Assembly (NCBI GenBank): GCA_030770425.1
Contig: JASJFT010000003.1
Location: 434,001 to 498,000, forward strand
From: Darksidea phi
Taxonomy: Eukaryota; Ascomycota; Dothideomycetes; Pleosporales; Lentitheciaceae
DNA: 64,000 nt
Direction: 5' to 3'
This document shows positions 1-10,970 of the stretch, piece after piece; the first letter of the stretch is position 1, and every line of letters begins with the position of its first letter. A program made the position numbers and the translations under genes. The notes under the pieces were generated by a model, which worked only from the letters and a program-made list of their open reading frames with translations, ran no database searches and had not been told where the DNA came from.

Positions 1-89
1 GCTGAAGAGACAGCTGGGGAGACAGCTGGAGAGGCAGTTGCAGCAGCCACAAGCGTAGCTGCGAGAGCTGAGGTGAAGAATTTGACCAT
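1..89 (-). CDS. N-terminus of a secreted protein (runs off left edge)
   Basis: On the minus strand an ATG at 89-87 opens a frame that stays open to the window edge, giving 29 whole codons. The peptide begins MVKFFTSALAATLVAAATAS: a short basic n-region, a hydrophobic core rich in Ala/Leu/Val, and a small-residue cleavage region, which is a classic fungal signal peptide. Val/Ala/Ser/Pro repeats follow. The start is the only ATG in this frame nearby. The rest of the protein lies to the left, so its family cannot be told. It could be a small secreted protein or the start of a secreted enzyme. Confidence 0.6.
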   Translation of the reverse strand, partial: MVKFFTSALAATLVAAATASPAVSPAVSS

Positions 90-1888
90 GATGAAGATAT
101 TGGGATACAGATGAGGATCCGAAAGAGGTGATGGAGAGAGTAGAGAAGTTGATGAAGTGTTGAGTGCGTGTAGTCTACTTTCGAGGTAAAGCAGGCTGGC
201 TTTATAGCTTCCTGAAATGTCTCCAGGCGCTCATGCTTTGAGAGCCGATTGCGAAGCATTACTTCCAGACCTCATCATATCGTCGGGCTCGCTCATCACA
301 AGGTCTGCATCCGTTCTTTTCCGCTTGGACCTTGTCATCAATAGTGGCAACAGTGGGGCATGAAGCCTATTGGTGTGATGCTATGGCCGATGAGTGCACA
401 AGGGAGCATCTCATTGTTTTTGGGACGACTAATCGTGTAGAGTATTGTCTCAGTCATCTCCCGTGGCTTGAGCAAAATTATTCCCACGACCGTTCCGGTC
501 AATGATAGCGGAAATAACAATCGCGTTAACCACTTTTGCATCGAGGTAGAGTGGCTTTCCTGATGTTGCAAGATGCATGTCGCGAGGCCCCTCGTGATCT
601 ACTGATGGCTTTGACTGTCGGCTACCTATGATCATGGGTCTTCGGGAAGATGAGTTCGCTCAGCATCGGTACTTTGATACAGCGAAGATGGTCCACAGCC
701 TTCTGCCAATCAAGGCGATGTTGTGTTCATCTTCCGCACCAGGAAAAGGGCCTATCCAGCAGTGAATGCCATTTTCTTACAAACTTGTTGCCGCATGACA
801 AGGATAGCAGTGGGTGTTTTCCACTCATTGCCACCCGTAAGAGCCGAATTGCTTGTTTGTAGCTAAGCTCTTGCCTAGAAGGCGATCCTTTCATTCTCAG
901 CGGATTCCACATGCTCTTTCGCTTGCGTCACCCAGCCATGTTTGTGTCTCAAATAGCTCGTAGCCTGATTTCCATGACTAAGGTAGCGGCAGATGGCTTG
1001 ATGAATCATACGCACGTGCGACATCCAATAGTAGCGGGTCACCGTACAAGCAAATTTTGCAGAAACAAATAAGGCCGTGGGTCTAGGTACCACGCGTGTG
1101 GTTGAAAGCAACATGCTCGGCTTGTATTAGTGACCTGGTTAGGTTGATTGCGACCCGAATGACTCAACCGCATGTCATCAAATGTGGTTAGTAGAAGTCC
1201 AAAGAAGCGCCATCAACGTCATCGCATGTGCTCGTTCTTGACCGCCTCAACTTAGCCCTCAGTCTGTGGCGTTATGATGCTTACTTGCTTCAGGTGATGC
1301 GCCACTTTCCGTGAGACGCGGTCATCTGCAATCCGGCAGCCTGGATCAAGGTGTCGGACCGTGCCGAACCTATAGAACGTCTGTTCGTATATTAGGTGAT
1401 AGGTGTTGTGGCGCATGAGTGCTTAGTGTTGAGGCTTTTTGTGACTTGTCAGCCGCTTAGCTCGGCAGCCAAGATGACGGCTTACCTTCGCACATGTTAA
1501 GCAGCTTATACTAGAAGACTAACTGCATACTGTATGTAATGTCACGCCCAGAACGATTTTTTGCCGGAAAGACCGCGTCTCTGTCCTCCAAGACTCCCAC
1601 CCGAACAGCCAGCAGCTTGCTATGCAAGTCTAAACCTTGGCCTGCGGTAAAGAGTGTTTTATAAGCCTTGCATTGCAACAGTCGTATCCTGCTTCGTGGA
1701 CAGGAAAGAGTTGCGGATCCGGTGGATAGAGTTAAAATGTTTACATTACAATGCACCTCGCAGATCGCGCCATATTTGCCTATCAATGCAGCCTTTAGTC
1801 TAATGAATTATGTCCGGTCATGCATCCGGATCAACACAGACCGTTATCGCCATGACCTCAGATGAGAAAGTGTTTGCCGAGCCATCAA
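90..1888. other. no supportable gene
   Basis: Only short frames of 60-91 codons occur here on both strands. None carries a recognisable domain, and none continues across a convincing splice site. The part nearest 89 would hold the promoter of the secreted-protein gene. I see no repeat or RNA gene. Confidence 0.5.
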
Positions 1889-3432
1889 CTACGCCAGTTT
1901 CCTCATCTTAACCAGTAATTGCTTCTTCTCCCATGTCCAGAAGATATTCCACTCGGTCCATTTCCAAGGTCTGCTCGTGTCGTCCTGCCCGCCACTTATG
2001 TGAAACTCAAGAGCCGAAGCGAAACAGCAGCAGGGTTAAGAGTAGACGCATTTGCAGCCACACTAGCGATTTCCCAATGCATCCATACGGGCCCAAGGCA
2101 AGCGGATGAAACGCCTTGACGTTATGATGGTGATTTGTACTAGTGGTAGGCAACCACCGTCTGGGATGAATTTCGTAGGATTGGGGAAGTGCACCTCGGA
2201 TTGGAATATTGACCGGCATGCAACCCCCAGCACCGTTCCCTCTAAAAAATGTATGTAGGGCTACCGTAGCACCTCCTTTAGGAAACACGCGCCTCATTTT
2301 GTCCGGAACCGGGGGACATAGCCTCAAGGCCTCAGTGAGGACAGCGTTCAAGTAAGGGAGGACGTTGACGCTAGATGTCATGATTTGCTCTTCCGACTAA
2401 AAACTAGAGCGGATTTTCGAGGCTAGGCTTCTATAGGCAGAAAGATGCAGCAGCAGGTAATACAGGGCATCATATGGCGCGGTTGTCAATGTCTCATTGC
2501 CAGCAGCAATCATCGTCAGAGCGTTGAACTCGATCTCTTCCTGTGAAAGAACGGAGGGTGGGGGTTGGGTTTGTTGCATCGCAATATAGGCGTTGTATAA
2601 CGCATCAGTGCGTCGGCCGCTGGGTAGTATTTGATGACTGTCCCGATGAGCGCAGCTTTGTAACGTAGCAGAAAATCGGTGAAAGCACGACACTCCCCAC
2701 TGTCCAGGCAATCGAAGGATTGGCCCCAGCACGGTTCGCCGATAATGTCAAAGGTCGTAAAATTGAACCATTTCCATCATGTCAACGATAGCTATGGTCT
2801 TTGGTTTCAGCTGTCAAGCAGCTTTTCAAAGTATTTTCTAATCAAGGGCTCATACCCTTGTAGCACTTTCCCGGAAAAGGCAGGCGCAAATACTTTGCGA
2901 AATCTTACAAGCACGTCCGTTGGGGCAGTGATCAGATTGTGAGCGTTTATGCCTAGGGGCCGGGCGCCCCATTGAGCTGGGCGAGGGAAGTCTGCACGTT
3001 ACATATATCTTTTTATGCACGCTCATCGGTGATGGAGAGCTCCTCCGGACTGATTCGCACTATGGGCCCGTATCGATCGTGGAGTTTGATGCGATAGGGA
3101 AGGCCCCGGAGCACGATGGCAAGCGAAGGGAACTGAAAACCAGGCAATGGCCACGGCCCTTTAATTGAGCGAGAGGGTGGAAATAGATGCTGTAGAGGGT
3201 GTTGGATAAGATAGAGCAAGATAATCCCGGCGATGGCTTAGATCAAGCCCATGGGGATTTTGACAGCTCGAAAAATTTCTGCTACCATAGGGGTAATGAA
3301 TGGTAAAGAGATAATCGAACTTGTCAGGCTAGTGTGTTCGAGAGACTCAAATAGATATGCGGCGTAAATATGTGGGGTTGGCTGAGTCAGCATGTCATTC
3401 GGCCGGACACTTCCTGAAGTCCTTGAGGCCAT
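1889..3432 (-). pseudogene. cytochrome P450 pseudogene
   Basis: Pieces of one P450 lie in order on the minus strand. The N-terminal membrane-anchor region (from 3432) leads into DRYGPIVRISPEELS (about 3070-3035). Next come an FRKVFAPAFSG segment (about 2905), a DIIGEPCWGQSF segment (about 2740), the I-helix AAGNET (about 2508), the ExxR helix TEALRL (about 2335) and the haem loop with its Cys in GPYGCIGKS (about 2085). The last motif, WTWEKKQLL, is in another frame and ends at 1889. In-frame stops sit at 3240-3238 (TAA, after MGLI) and 2399-2397 (TAG), with several more between 3012 and 2740. There are also frameshifts, one just after the haem helix. The microsomal monooxygenase is therefore dead. 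It resembles P450s of fungal secondary-metabolite clusters (isotrichodermin C-15 hydroxylase type), from memory of motifs only. Confidence 0.85.
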
Positions 3433-3624
3433 TCAGGCTCCCAGCCGAGATTATATCCGTAGGAAACCATGGATCGGCTCTGAAATTCCACGTGGGTCAT
3501 GTCAAGCCGCACTTTCTAGCGTAAGCACAAGGCCCTAGCTTCCAGTAAGCATCCGCTCATGTCCGTCGGCAGCTCGCGTGACGCACCCGACTCCCGACAC
3601 CCCTCTTCCTAGAAATCCTGGAAG
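3433..3624. promoter_or_regulatory. short divergent promoter region
   Basis: These 192 bp separate the dead P450 start (minus) from the hydrolase start (plus). A shared head-to-head promoter would have driven both. I recognise no defined operator in it. Confidence 0.35.
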
Positions 3625-4548
3625 ATGACTGAATACGTACGGACACCGGGAGAAAGACTTGCGACTCTCCGAATCTTTGAGCCTGGCGCAGAAGGCATCT
3701 TCTCCTACTACGATGGACGTGTCGGTGGCCGGCTCGTCTCCGAAGCGCCAAATACGATAGATGATGGCGCATTTGTCCTCGGCGTATCTACATACTCTAT
3801 CGTGAGCGGATCCGAGGCCATCCTTTTTGACGCCGCCATCACGCCAGAGCACGCGACGTTCATGCTCGATCACGTTAAGAGCCTCGGCGTTACCAAAGTA
3901 ACCGTGGTGTACAGCCATTTTCACAGCGACCACATTGCGGGCGCTATGGCCCTCAAGGAAGCTACAGTAATCGGTCATGTCCAGACGCATGCGCAGTTGA
4001 AGGAAAGGAAAGATGCGCTTGCGAATGGCATCCCACCTATTGAAGTTGTGCTTCCGACACAAACCTACGATAGAAATATGACACTACAAGTTGGCGACCG
4101 GACAGTGGAACTGTACAATTTCAACATCCATACGTCCGATGGCACGGTCCTCTTCCTGCCCCAAGAAGGTCTTCTCTTTGCAGGCGACACGCTCGAAGAC
4201 ACGGCCACATACATTAATGATGCCGCGAACCTGTCTATGCACCAAGAAGAGCTCGAGCGTATGACCCAGCTTTCCATTACCAAGATCCTACCAGCTCATG
4301 GCAGCCCTGACCGGATAGCTGCTGGAGGTTACAGCCCCAGTTTTATCGATGCGACGATGCGCTACATACAGGCAATGGATGAGCCCGTGCCCGAACCCGC
4401 AGCGTGGAACCAAAGCTTGCGAGATTTGGTATCGGCGGACCTCGAGGCGGGGATTTTGATTTTCTTTGAAGAGTATGAGGGTGTTCATCTGTCGAATATC
4501 AAGAGTATAAAATTAGTGCGTCGTAAACGAGCATTAGTCGAGAGATAG
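3625..4548 (+). CDS. metallo-beta-lactamase-fold hydrolase
   Basis: A single-exon 307-aa protein. The metal-binding signature HFHSDH lies at about residues 98-103, followed by a third His in NIHTSDG (about 169), the bridging Asp in FAGDT (about 188) and the last His in PAHGS (about 224). All ligands of a di-zinc hydrolase are present, so it should be active. There is no signal peptide, so it is probably cytosolic. Members of this superfamily hydrolyse thioesters, lactones or glutathione thioesters, and the substrate cannot be told here. The ATG at 3625 is chosen because the frame starts cleanly there. Its divergent P450 neighbour is dead, so if they once shared a pathway only this gene has survived. 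C-terminal KLVRRKR is basic. Confidence 0.85.
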   Translation: MTEYVRTPGERLATLRIFEPGAEGIFSYYDGRVGGRLVSEAPNTIDDGAFVLGVSTYSIVSGSEAILFDAAITPEHATFMLDHVKSLGVTKVTVVYSHFHSDHIAGAMALKEATVIGHVQTHAQLKERKDALANGIPPIEVVLPTQTYDRNMTLQVGDRTVELYNFNIHTSDGTVLFLPQEGLLFAGDTLEDTATYINDAANLSMHQEELERMTQLSITKILPAHGSPDRIAAGGYSPSFIDATMRYIQAMDEPVPEPAAWNQSLRDLVSADLEAGILIFFEEYEGVHLSNIKSIKLVRRKRALVER

Positions 4549-6637
4549 CAATTGATAGCATAAGAGGCAAACATCATAGTAATTGGCGGTGCAAGAACAA
4601 GATGCTCCTATAGCTCAATGATTTGGGAGCTCGGGGTTGACTTCCTCAACAGATATGAGACTGTGTATTTTTCGGGATTAAGAATCCCGTTGTAAATATG
4701 GTATCTTCTACTGACGCAACTAGGCAAAAGCTTGGCTGAGCGTAAGCAGGATGGGCAGGACAAGGATAAAAAATGCTTTCCGTAACATGCAAATTCCGTA
4801 ATTTCTACGTCCTAAAACCAAAGAGAGGAATATAAGGGAAACGCGTAACATGTTCCTATTCTGCTCCAGCACCCTTCCCCTTCTACCGGGGTTGATCAAC
4901 AGTGCCACCTCCTCTATGACCCTCAAGCACCACACCTGTTCCTCGCCTTCGGGGAGGGTGTGTGTAGCACATTCCCAATAGAGAAGCGTACGCGGTGAAA
5001 GTTGGCGCTCCTGGGGAGTCCATGCCCGCGCGTGAACGGGGTTGGGAGCGGTCGTGGTAGGAAGATTAACAGTAGCGGAGGTAGGTGGTCCGTAAAGCGC
5101 CTTCCGCACTCAAGACTCGCAGAGGCGGATCTCTTTTACATGGCAAGTATGCCTTCCGAAGCCTTACTCGCGGACGGTGCTGCGATGGTCATAACAACGC
5201 GAGAGTATATTGAACACATTTGAGAGGCTTCATGCTCTAAGGCACTTGGAAAGTTCTAGAGGATACAGAGTGCATGTATATACATCAAATGATAACCGAA
5301 ACGATACGCGGGGATGATGGCGTGTCAACTAGTCTGTGGTAGCGACTCCAAAGTGATGCCATCTTGTATAGCAGCTAGCGTCTTGTTTTCGGCCAACCCC
5401 TCACAAGTTGAAAGGCCTCATCAGAGCCTAGATCTAGAATACTTGAGTAGCTGTATGTTTTCCCAGTTGTAGATCCACATTGCGATATAATCAGCACCGT
5501 TACACCGGATGTGGAGGGAGGAATTGTACCCTTTTTGGTGTAAAGGTAGCCTACGTCCATAGCTTGTGAGCGAAAAGCGGTGGACTCCCACCCACCTTAC
5601 ACTTAATACGCATAGATACAGAGCTAAGTGAGCCGGTTGTTTCACATGTGGTAGTAATCTCTATTCAGCCTCGTCGCGCACCAGTTGCGCGAGTTCCCTG
5701 CAATCTCTTTGCTCGCTCGGGTCATTGATTCCGTTTAGTTCGGTAAGTACTATATGCGCTGCTAATTATGCAGAAGAAACACTCCGATTCAAATCCATTG
5801 ATCCAATCAACAAACTTGTCATATACACGGAAGCAGAGTCTGCTGAAGGAATCACTGAAGTCCTTTTGATACGTAAAGAAGAGTTATCTGGCTGCAGTCC
5901 GTGCACAGCATTTCGCAAACAGAGAAGTAAAAGTAGAGAAGTGGTAGTCGCAGAGTGATTTTGGCGAGGGCGTAATAATGAAGGATGGTAGCTTGGTTGA
6001 GGGCGGGGCAGTTTGAACCCTGGCGCTAAAGACACAATGAGCTCTACTCCAGAATACGAAATACCTCCAAGCTCTGCTTATACTCCCGAATTAGGACGAT
6101 CCCCAGACGGCGGCATAGTATAGTACATAACCTTACCAATCTCAATAGCTAGGCTGGTATTATACGACTAGTTAAAGCGCATTCGTAATGATACTCTTCG
6201 AAACAGATGAATGGTGGCTCATAGAGAGATTTAAAATACTTTGTAGCCTATGATGGTCGGAAGGCGACCTTACGAAGTAATACGGTTCATATATTTTAGG
6301 GTTATTGATCGAATAGTCTTCGCGTTAGAGTTCCATAGCTTTGTCGGCCTTTTTGAAATGCAGCTTCGGTAATACTGCGACCACTCCAAGTTAGAAAGAG
6401 ATATGGATGTCAAATACGCAATGGGCACTCAGAGAGATAAAGAGAATTTGGATCTCTTCATCAAGGCGCGGTTGCTTAGGAGGAATAGGAGAGCGTGCGC
6501 TCGTCATGTGGTATCGTAACCATGCCCTAAATAATGTGGCATAAACATACTCTGGTTGCCGGTATTAAATTACCTCCATTTAAATATAGTATTAGGCTAA
6601 CCTCACAACGTTGAACATTCACCTCTTTTCTCAGTCT
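4549..6637. other. gene-poor stretch, one doubtful open frame
   Basis: No recognisable gene. A minus-strand frame at 5109-4720 (129 codons, GTG at its 5' end, no ATG in a good place) ends in a hydrophobic segment. It could be a terminal exon of something lost, but it has no domain I know. The part from about 5.2 to 6.6 kb is AT-rich with scattered stops. No repeat or RNA gene seen. Confidence 0.45.
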
Positions 6638-9036
6638 TCAATTTGTGATCTGAAATGTCCCGTTCAGTCTCAGATCCCGACTACTAGCTCCAAGCCACAC
6701 ACTGTAACTCCCAGCTTGTAACTTCCACTGCTGGGCAATAACATCCCAAATACTTAAGTCCCGCCTTGTAAGTGGGAATGTTATTGTTTTTGTTTGCCCA
6801 GGTTCCAACGGCACTCTTTCAAACCCGCGAAGCTGCCTTATTGGCGCGTCGGGAATACCGATGTAGAGTTGAGCGACCTCGGAAGCCATTACATCTCCTG
6901 TGTTGGTGATAGAACAGTTGATAGAGAGTATGTTTTCCCACAGGCCTGGGTGCCCCCCTTGGACAATTGGCACATCGATACTGGGGTATTCAGTTGTATT
7001 AGTCTTAACATCTCCAATCTGAAGATCTTTGTAGTCAAATGTGGTATATGTCAGTCCGAATCCAAATTCGAACCTCGGTTCGATTTCGTCTTTGTCGAAT
7101 GCACGATAATCAATGTAAAGTCCCTCAGTAAAATCGTCCTGTGGGAAGGCATCGAAAGATACGGACGAGTTAAGAATGTTGCCGTAGTCGGATTCGTTCT
7201 TCGCGATAGTGTACGGGAGCTTTCCGGACGGAGCAACATCACCGTACAAGATATCCACGAGCGAGTTGCCGCTCTCTTGGCCTGGAAGACCGGCAAATAG
7301 GACGGCTGTGATGTTGGGGTTTTCGATCCATGCATCCACTGTTCGGATACCTAGTGAGAGTGTTAGAGCAGCGCCACCGATTATTCACTGCAAGAAACTT
7401 ACCAGTGGAATGGATAACAACCACAGTGTTGGAGCAATTTGCAGCAACGTTCCGGATCAGGTTGTCGCTGAACTCGTCGGTAAGACTTACTCGGTCGAAG
7501 CTCTCCGAAGCATACGCGTTCACGAAAACTAAACAAGCCTCTGAGTTGACATACGGTGGATACGGATTTTCGGATTCGAAATCCCACCGAATCGTGCCTC
7601 GGTCTTTTGCAATACGCTCTGAAATGGCGTGAAAGGGGCTGATAACGTATGAGGGAGTGCTGCCGCCAGACCCACCGCCAGTGATAAGTGTTCCATTCAG
7701 TGTATTCCAGCCGAAGTTGACTCCATAACCGCCTCCGAAGCGCGCCGGATCCTGCCATGGAGCCGACTTTACGGTGGCGTCATAGCCGTAAATACTAAGG
7801 AATTTCGGATGCCTCAGAGGTAAAGTTTGATTGACGTTTTTGACCAGAACGGTGCCGGCGGAGCCAATCTCTCGAATCAACGATGCATGGTAGTCCTGGA
7901 CTTCGATGGGCATGTGCTTCTGCATGTTCGAATACACCCCGACAGCAGGAAAGTCTTCATCCTGTTTGAGTTGATACCAGCTCGCGAGGATGCGCGTCGC
8001 CATGTCATCGAGCCGTTCAATGCTAACGCTTCCATTCCTAACGGCATCAGTGAGGTTGCGTCCCCAAAAGCCGCCATCAGGCATGACGACGTCGAGACCC
8101 GCATTAGCCGACGCAACACCAGAATGCTGTGCACGCCAGTCACTGACAACAAAGCCCTCGAATCCCAATTCTGTTTTCAGGATCCCATTCAGCAGCTTCG
8201 AGTTCTGGCATCCATACGAGTTGTTCGCCCTCTGATACGAACACATAAGTGATCCAGCGCCCTCCCGGATCGAGTCCATGAAGGGAAACACATATAGCTC
8301 GTGCAAAGTTCGATCATCGACGTTACTCGAAAGAGACTCGCCCATAGAATCCGGCATTCTCCGGAATTCTTGCTCGTTCAGCAACCAGTGCTTTGGCGTT
8401 GCAATGACTCCGGTATCCTGAATGCCACGTGTAATGGCTCCCATACCGGCTCCAGCAAGGTAGGGATCTGCGCTGAGGCCTTCCCAGTTTCGTCCTCCTC
8501 TTGCGATCCGACCGAGAGGTCCCGCGACCGGTCCCAAGGCGACGTTAATGCCTTTGCCTCGATATTCCTTACCAAGTGCGTGCCCATACTGATACATGAG
8601 GCTGCGATCCCACGTCGCGGCGACGTGAATGCCTGCCGGAAATGCCGATACGAATTCCTGGCCTCGGACACCGTCTGGAGCGTCGGCAAAACATAATGGA
8701 GGTATATTCAAGCGCGGTATAGCACCTGTGTTTCCGACACATTTCCCTGGGAAGCCACGAGTAATATTAGCCTTTTCATCCGGGGTCATCTGTGTGACTA
8801 TGGCTCTTGCTCGAGCATACGCCGACGCCCACGAGGGATTGCTGGTGCCATTGCCAATCGCTGTTGCATCCGTTAGTATGCATGATAAAATGTGAAGGAA
8901 CGTACTCACGACTGGGATAAACAGGTGGACTGTGGCCGTAAAGCGGTACCTCGGACTGATTGGTATAACCTTGACCGGCACAAAATTGAGCGGTTAGCAG
9001 GGTTATCCAAACAGAAACTTCGTAATACGGCCTCAT
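6638..9036 (-). CDS. secreted GH3 beta-glucosidase
   Basis: Three exons: 9036-8910, 8860-7403 and 7350-6638. Introns are 49 bp (with CTAAC before the acceptor) and 52 bp. The joins keep frame and give 765 aa, normal for the family. The start MRPYYEVSVWITLLTAQFCA is a signal peptide. The GH3 N-domain follows: CFADAPDGVRG, then the KHWLLNEQE loop, and the nucleophile Asp in GFVVSDW at about residue 280. The C-terminal domain (GLPGQESGNSLVDILYGD) and the fibronectin-III-like domain (VAQLYIG to the end) are complete. The enzyme releases glucose from cellobiose or other beta-glucosides outside the cell. Without the splices the gene looks like two overlapping shorter frames. Confidence 0.92.
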
Positions 9037-9344
9037 CTTCACGATATTGTAGCAGACCTCGAGATATACATCAGAGGATGCCGGAAGCTTACATATATAC
9101 CTTGCCGCGGCAGAGAAGTCATGTACCGCGTTATGATCCCGACGAACTATTCGGACAGTGAGAGCCGCTCTAACTAATCCAAAAAAGAGTCTCGGGGAAA
9201 AAGCCCCCGCACCCAACGCGCGCGGGGCGGGTGAAGTTCGGAAGTTAGGGGATCAACGTCATGCCGCTCATCGGACTTTTAACTAGCGAGCTTTTCTACC
9301 GAGGTCGGCGCGAACAGCCTCCAGCTTTGTCAACGAATTTCCCA
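9037..9344. other. intergenic, GH3 upstream region
   Basis: 308 bp between the GH3 start and the stop of the next minus-strand gene, so it must hold the GH3 promoter. A C-run with CG-rich sequence at 9195-9235 stands out, but I cannot assign a factor to it. Confidence 0.4.
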
Positions 9345-10120
9345 TCAGCCTGCATTGAGCAGTAATCTATAATCCATAGGATTTATAAATTCTATGCCAT
9401 CCTCGTAGAATTTCGGAGCTCCGAGCTGTTGGAATAATTGGAAGGGTGCAGTTTCCATCGCAGAAGACGTAGTTAGGATTGCAGGTAGGGTATTTGTTTG
9501 GATGGTAGCGGTCCATTTGTCTACGATTTCCGACAAAATACGGATACCGGAAATAGGCAAACCAGACGGCTGAAGCACCACTCTTAAACGTGTAGTATCC
9601 ATTGAAAAGCGTAAGTTCTGTTCATTTTCGATGACAAGGGAAAAGGCGGCCTCGGGTGTTGTAACCGTGGCCACAGATGTTGAGTTCCCCTTAAAGACCA
9701 CAGCATCGAAGTCATCTTTCCATCGAATGCAAGTCCGCCTTGGATCTACTCCGAACTTATACCTTCCTCAACCACGAATCCAAGTTCAAGGTCGCGATCA
9801 AAGTAGGCCTTATACCAGAATCCATCACATAGACTAGATTCCAATACTTCATTAAGCCCTTCAAACACATACCCGATGCCGCAGTCTCTAATCGCTACCA
9901 GTATGGACATATACGGCTCACGCGGCTGAATCTCGCAGTGTGACTGCTCCGCCCAAAAAGGCCTCGGCAAAGTGTTCCCAGAGTCGTACGACTCCTTGTC
10001 GTACGACAAGACGCATTGGCATGCTAGGCAATTTCTTGGACGATTCGCCGCGGCATTTTTATTTCTGTTTGCGTCACCCACGTTGATACTCGGGTCGATG
10101 CACGTGGGGCTTAGGCTCGG
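9345..10120 (-). CDS. hypothetical protein, two exons seen, 5' end unresolved
   Basis: I do not recognise this family. An open frame from 10120 to 9763 joins in phase to 9715-9345 across a 47-bp intron (GTATAAGT donor, AAAG acceptor). The join turns EE|G into EEDDFDAVVF and keeps a long open frame, giving about 242 aa. The upstream part has a cluster of cysteines (PTCIDP, NCLACQC). No ATG lies at the 5' end: a stop is directly upstream at 10123-10121 inside a TTAG that reads as a splice acceptor, so a first exon is missing. Charged and aromatic content looks coding throughout. No transmembrane segment or signal peptide is visible in what remains. It might also be a gene that has lost its start. 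Confidence 0.5.
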
Positions 10121-10970
10121 CTAAGCGGTGAGAGTTGGGATGACTTTACCAGAGTAACTCTTATGCCCGAGTGACCTTGACTCCTTTTTGGAGGTTTTCT
10201 GTCGCCGTTTTCGGAGTCACTTGCCAAGCCCAACCCCTGTAATCCCGTCAAGCAAGTCCCTATCCGAGCGAGCGAGCAGCCCTCCCTGCTAGCGGTAGTG
10301 CCACCTTCTACCAAGTTTTCAAACTAATAAATCAAATTGAGACTACGTCTTTCTAGTTATATTTCTTGTACATTTTTCTGCGTGTTGCAGGATAATTTCT
10401 ACACTTTAATTACCTCCCAAATCCCTCAAAGCACCATGTTTTATTGTACGTCGCATCTATATAATTTCAAGCAGTCGGATGGACTATCCCCGAGTTCACG
10501 TGGCGCTTCAATCTGACTTCGATCTCCCGGAAGCAAAGTTAGAGACATGACCACGGGCGATCAGTAGGCTATCAGAGCTTCTAGTGTAACATAATATGTT
10601 AGAAAATTTTGAAGTGTGATTACTAAACTGTTCTAGCAGTCTACCCTATAGTTGCTTAAGCTAAATAGAGAGAGCTTAAAACGCGGGGAGAAAATTCTTG
10701 CTATGTCGTCACTGAACCACAGTCTTATCTCATCACAAATGAAGTATTATTAAAAACTGGTCTAGATTAACTAGCCGGTCATTACTCACTTATAAAGACA
10801 TTTGTAGAGCAACCTAAATCATAAAAGTGCAAAAAATAGGAGAGCACAGCTTCCAGCTTACGACATTAAGCGTTGAAACTTCTCTTTACTGGCTTTCCAA
10901 ATTTCATAGCCCGCCTTTAGCTACCGTCCCATAGATTCCGTATCGAACCTAGCCACGAAGTAAACAGCCC
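10121..10970. other. intergenic, AT-rich
   Basis: 850 bp. The part from 10320 to 10870 is AT-rich with stops in all frames. A minus-strand frame at 10314-10111 could hold the missing first exon of the gene to the left, but it shows no signal peptide or domain. Nothing else seen. Confidence 0.4.

Noticed and set aside
1511..1865. Overlapping frames of 65-91 codons on both strands
   Set aside because: No start context, no domain and no splice partners.
3535..4062. 175-codon minus-strand frame
   Set aside because: Lies over the metallo-beta-lactamase-fold gene, whose catalytic motifs are in the plus-strand frame.
4720..5109. 129-codon minus-strand frame with a hydrophobic C-terminal segment
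   Set aside because: Opens at GTG just after a stop, no ATG in place, no domain, and no in-phase splice to an upstream exon that I could find.
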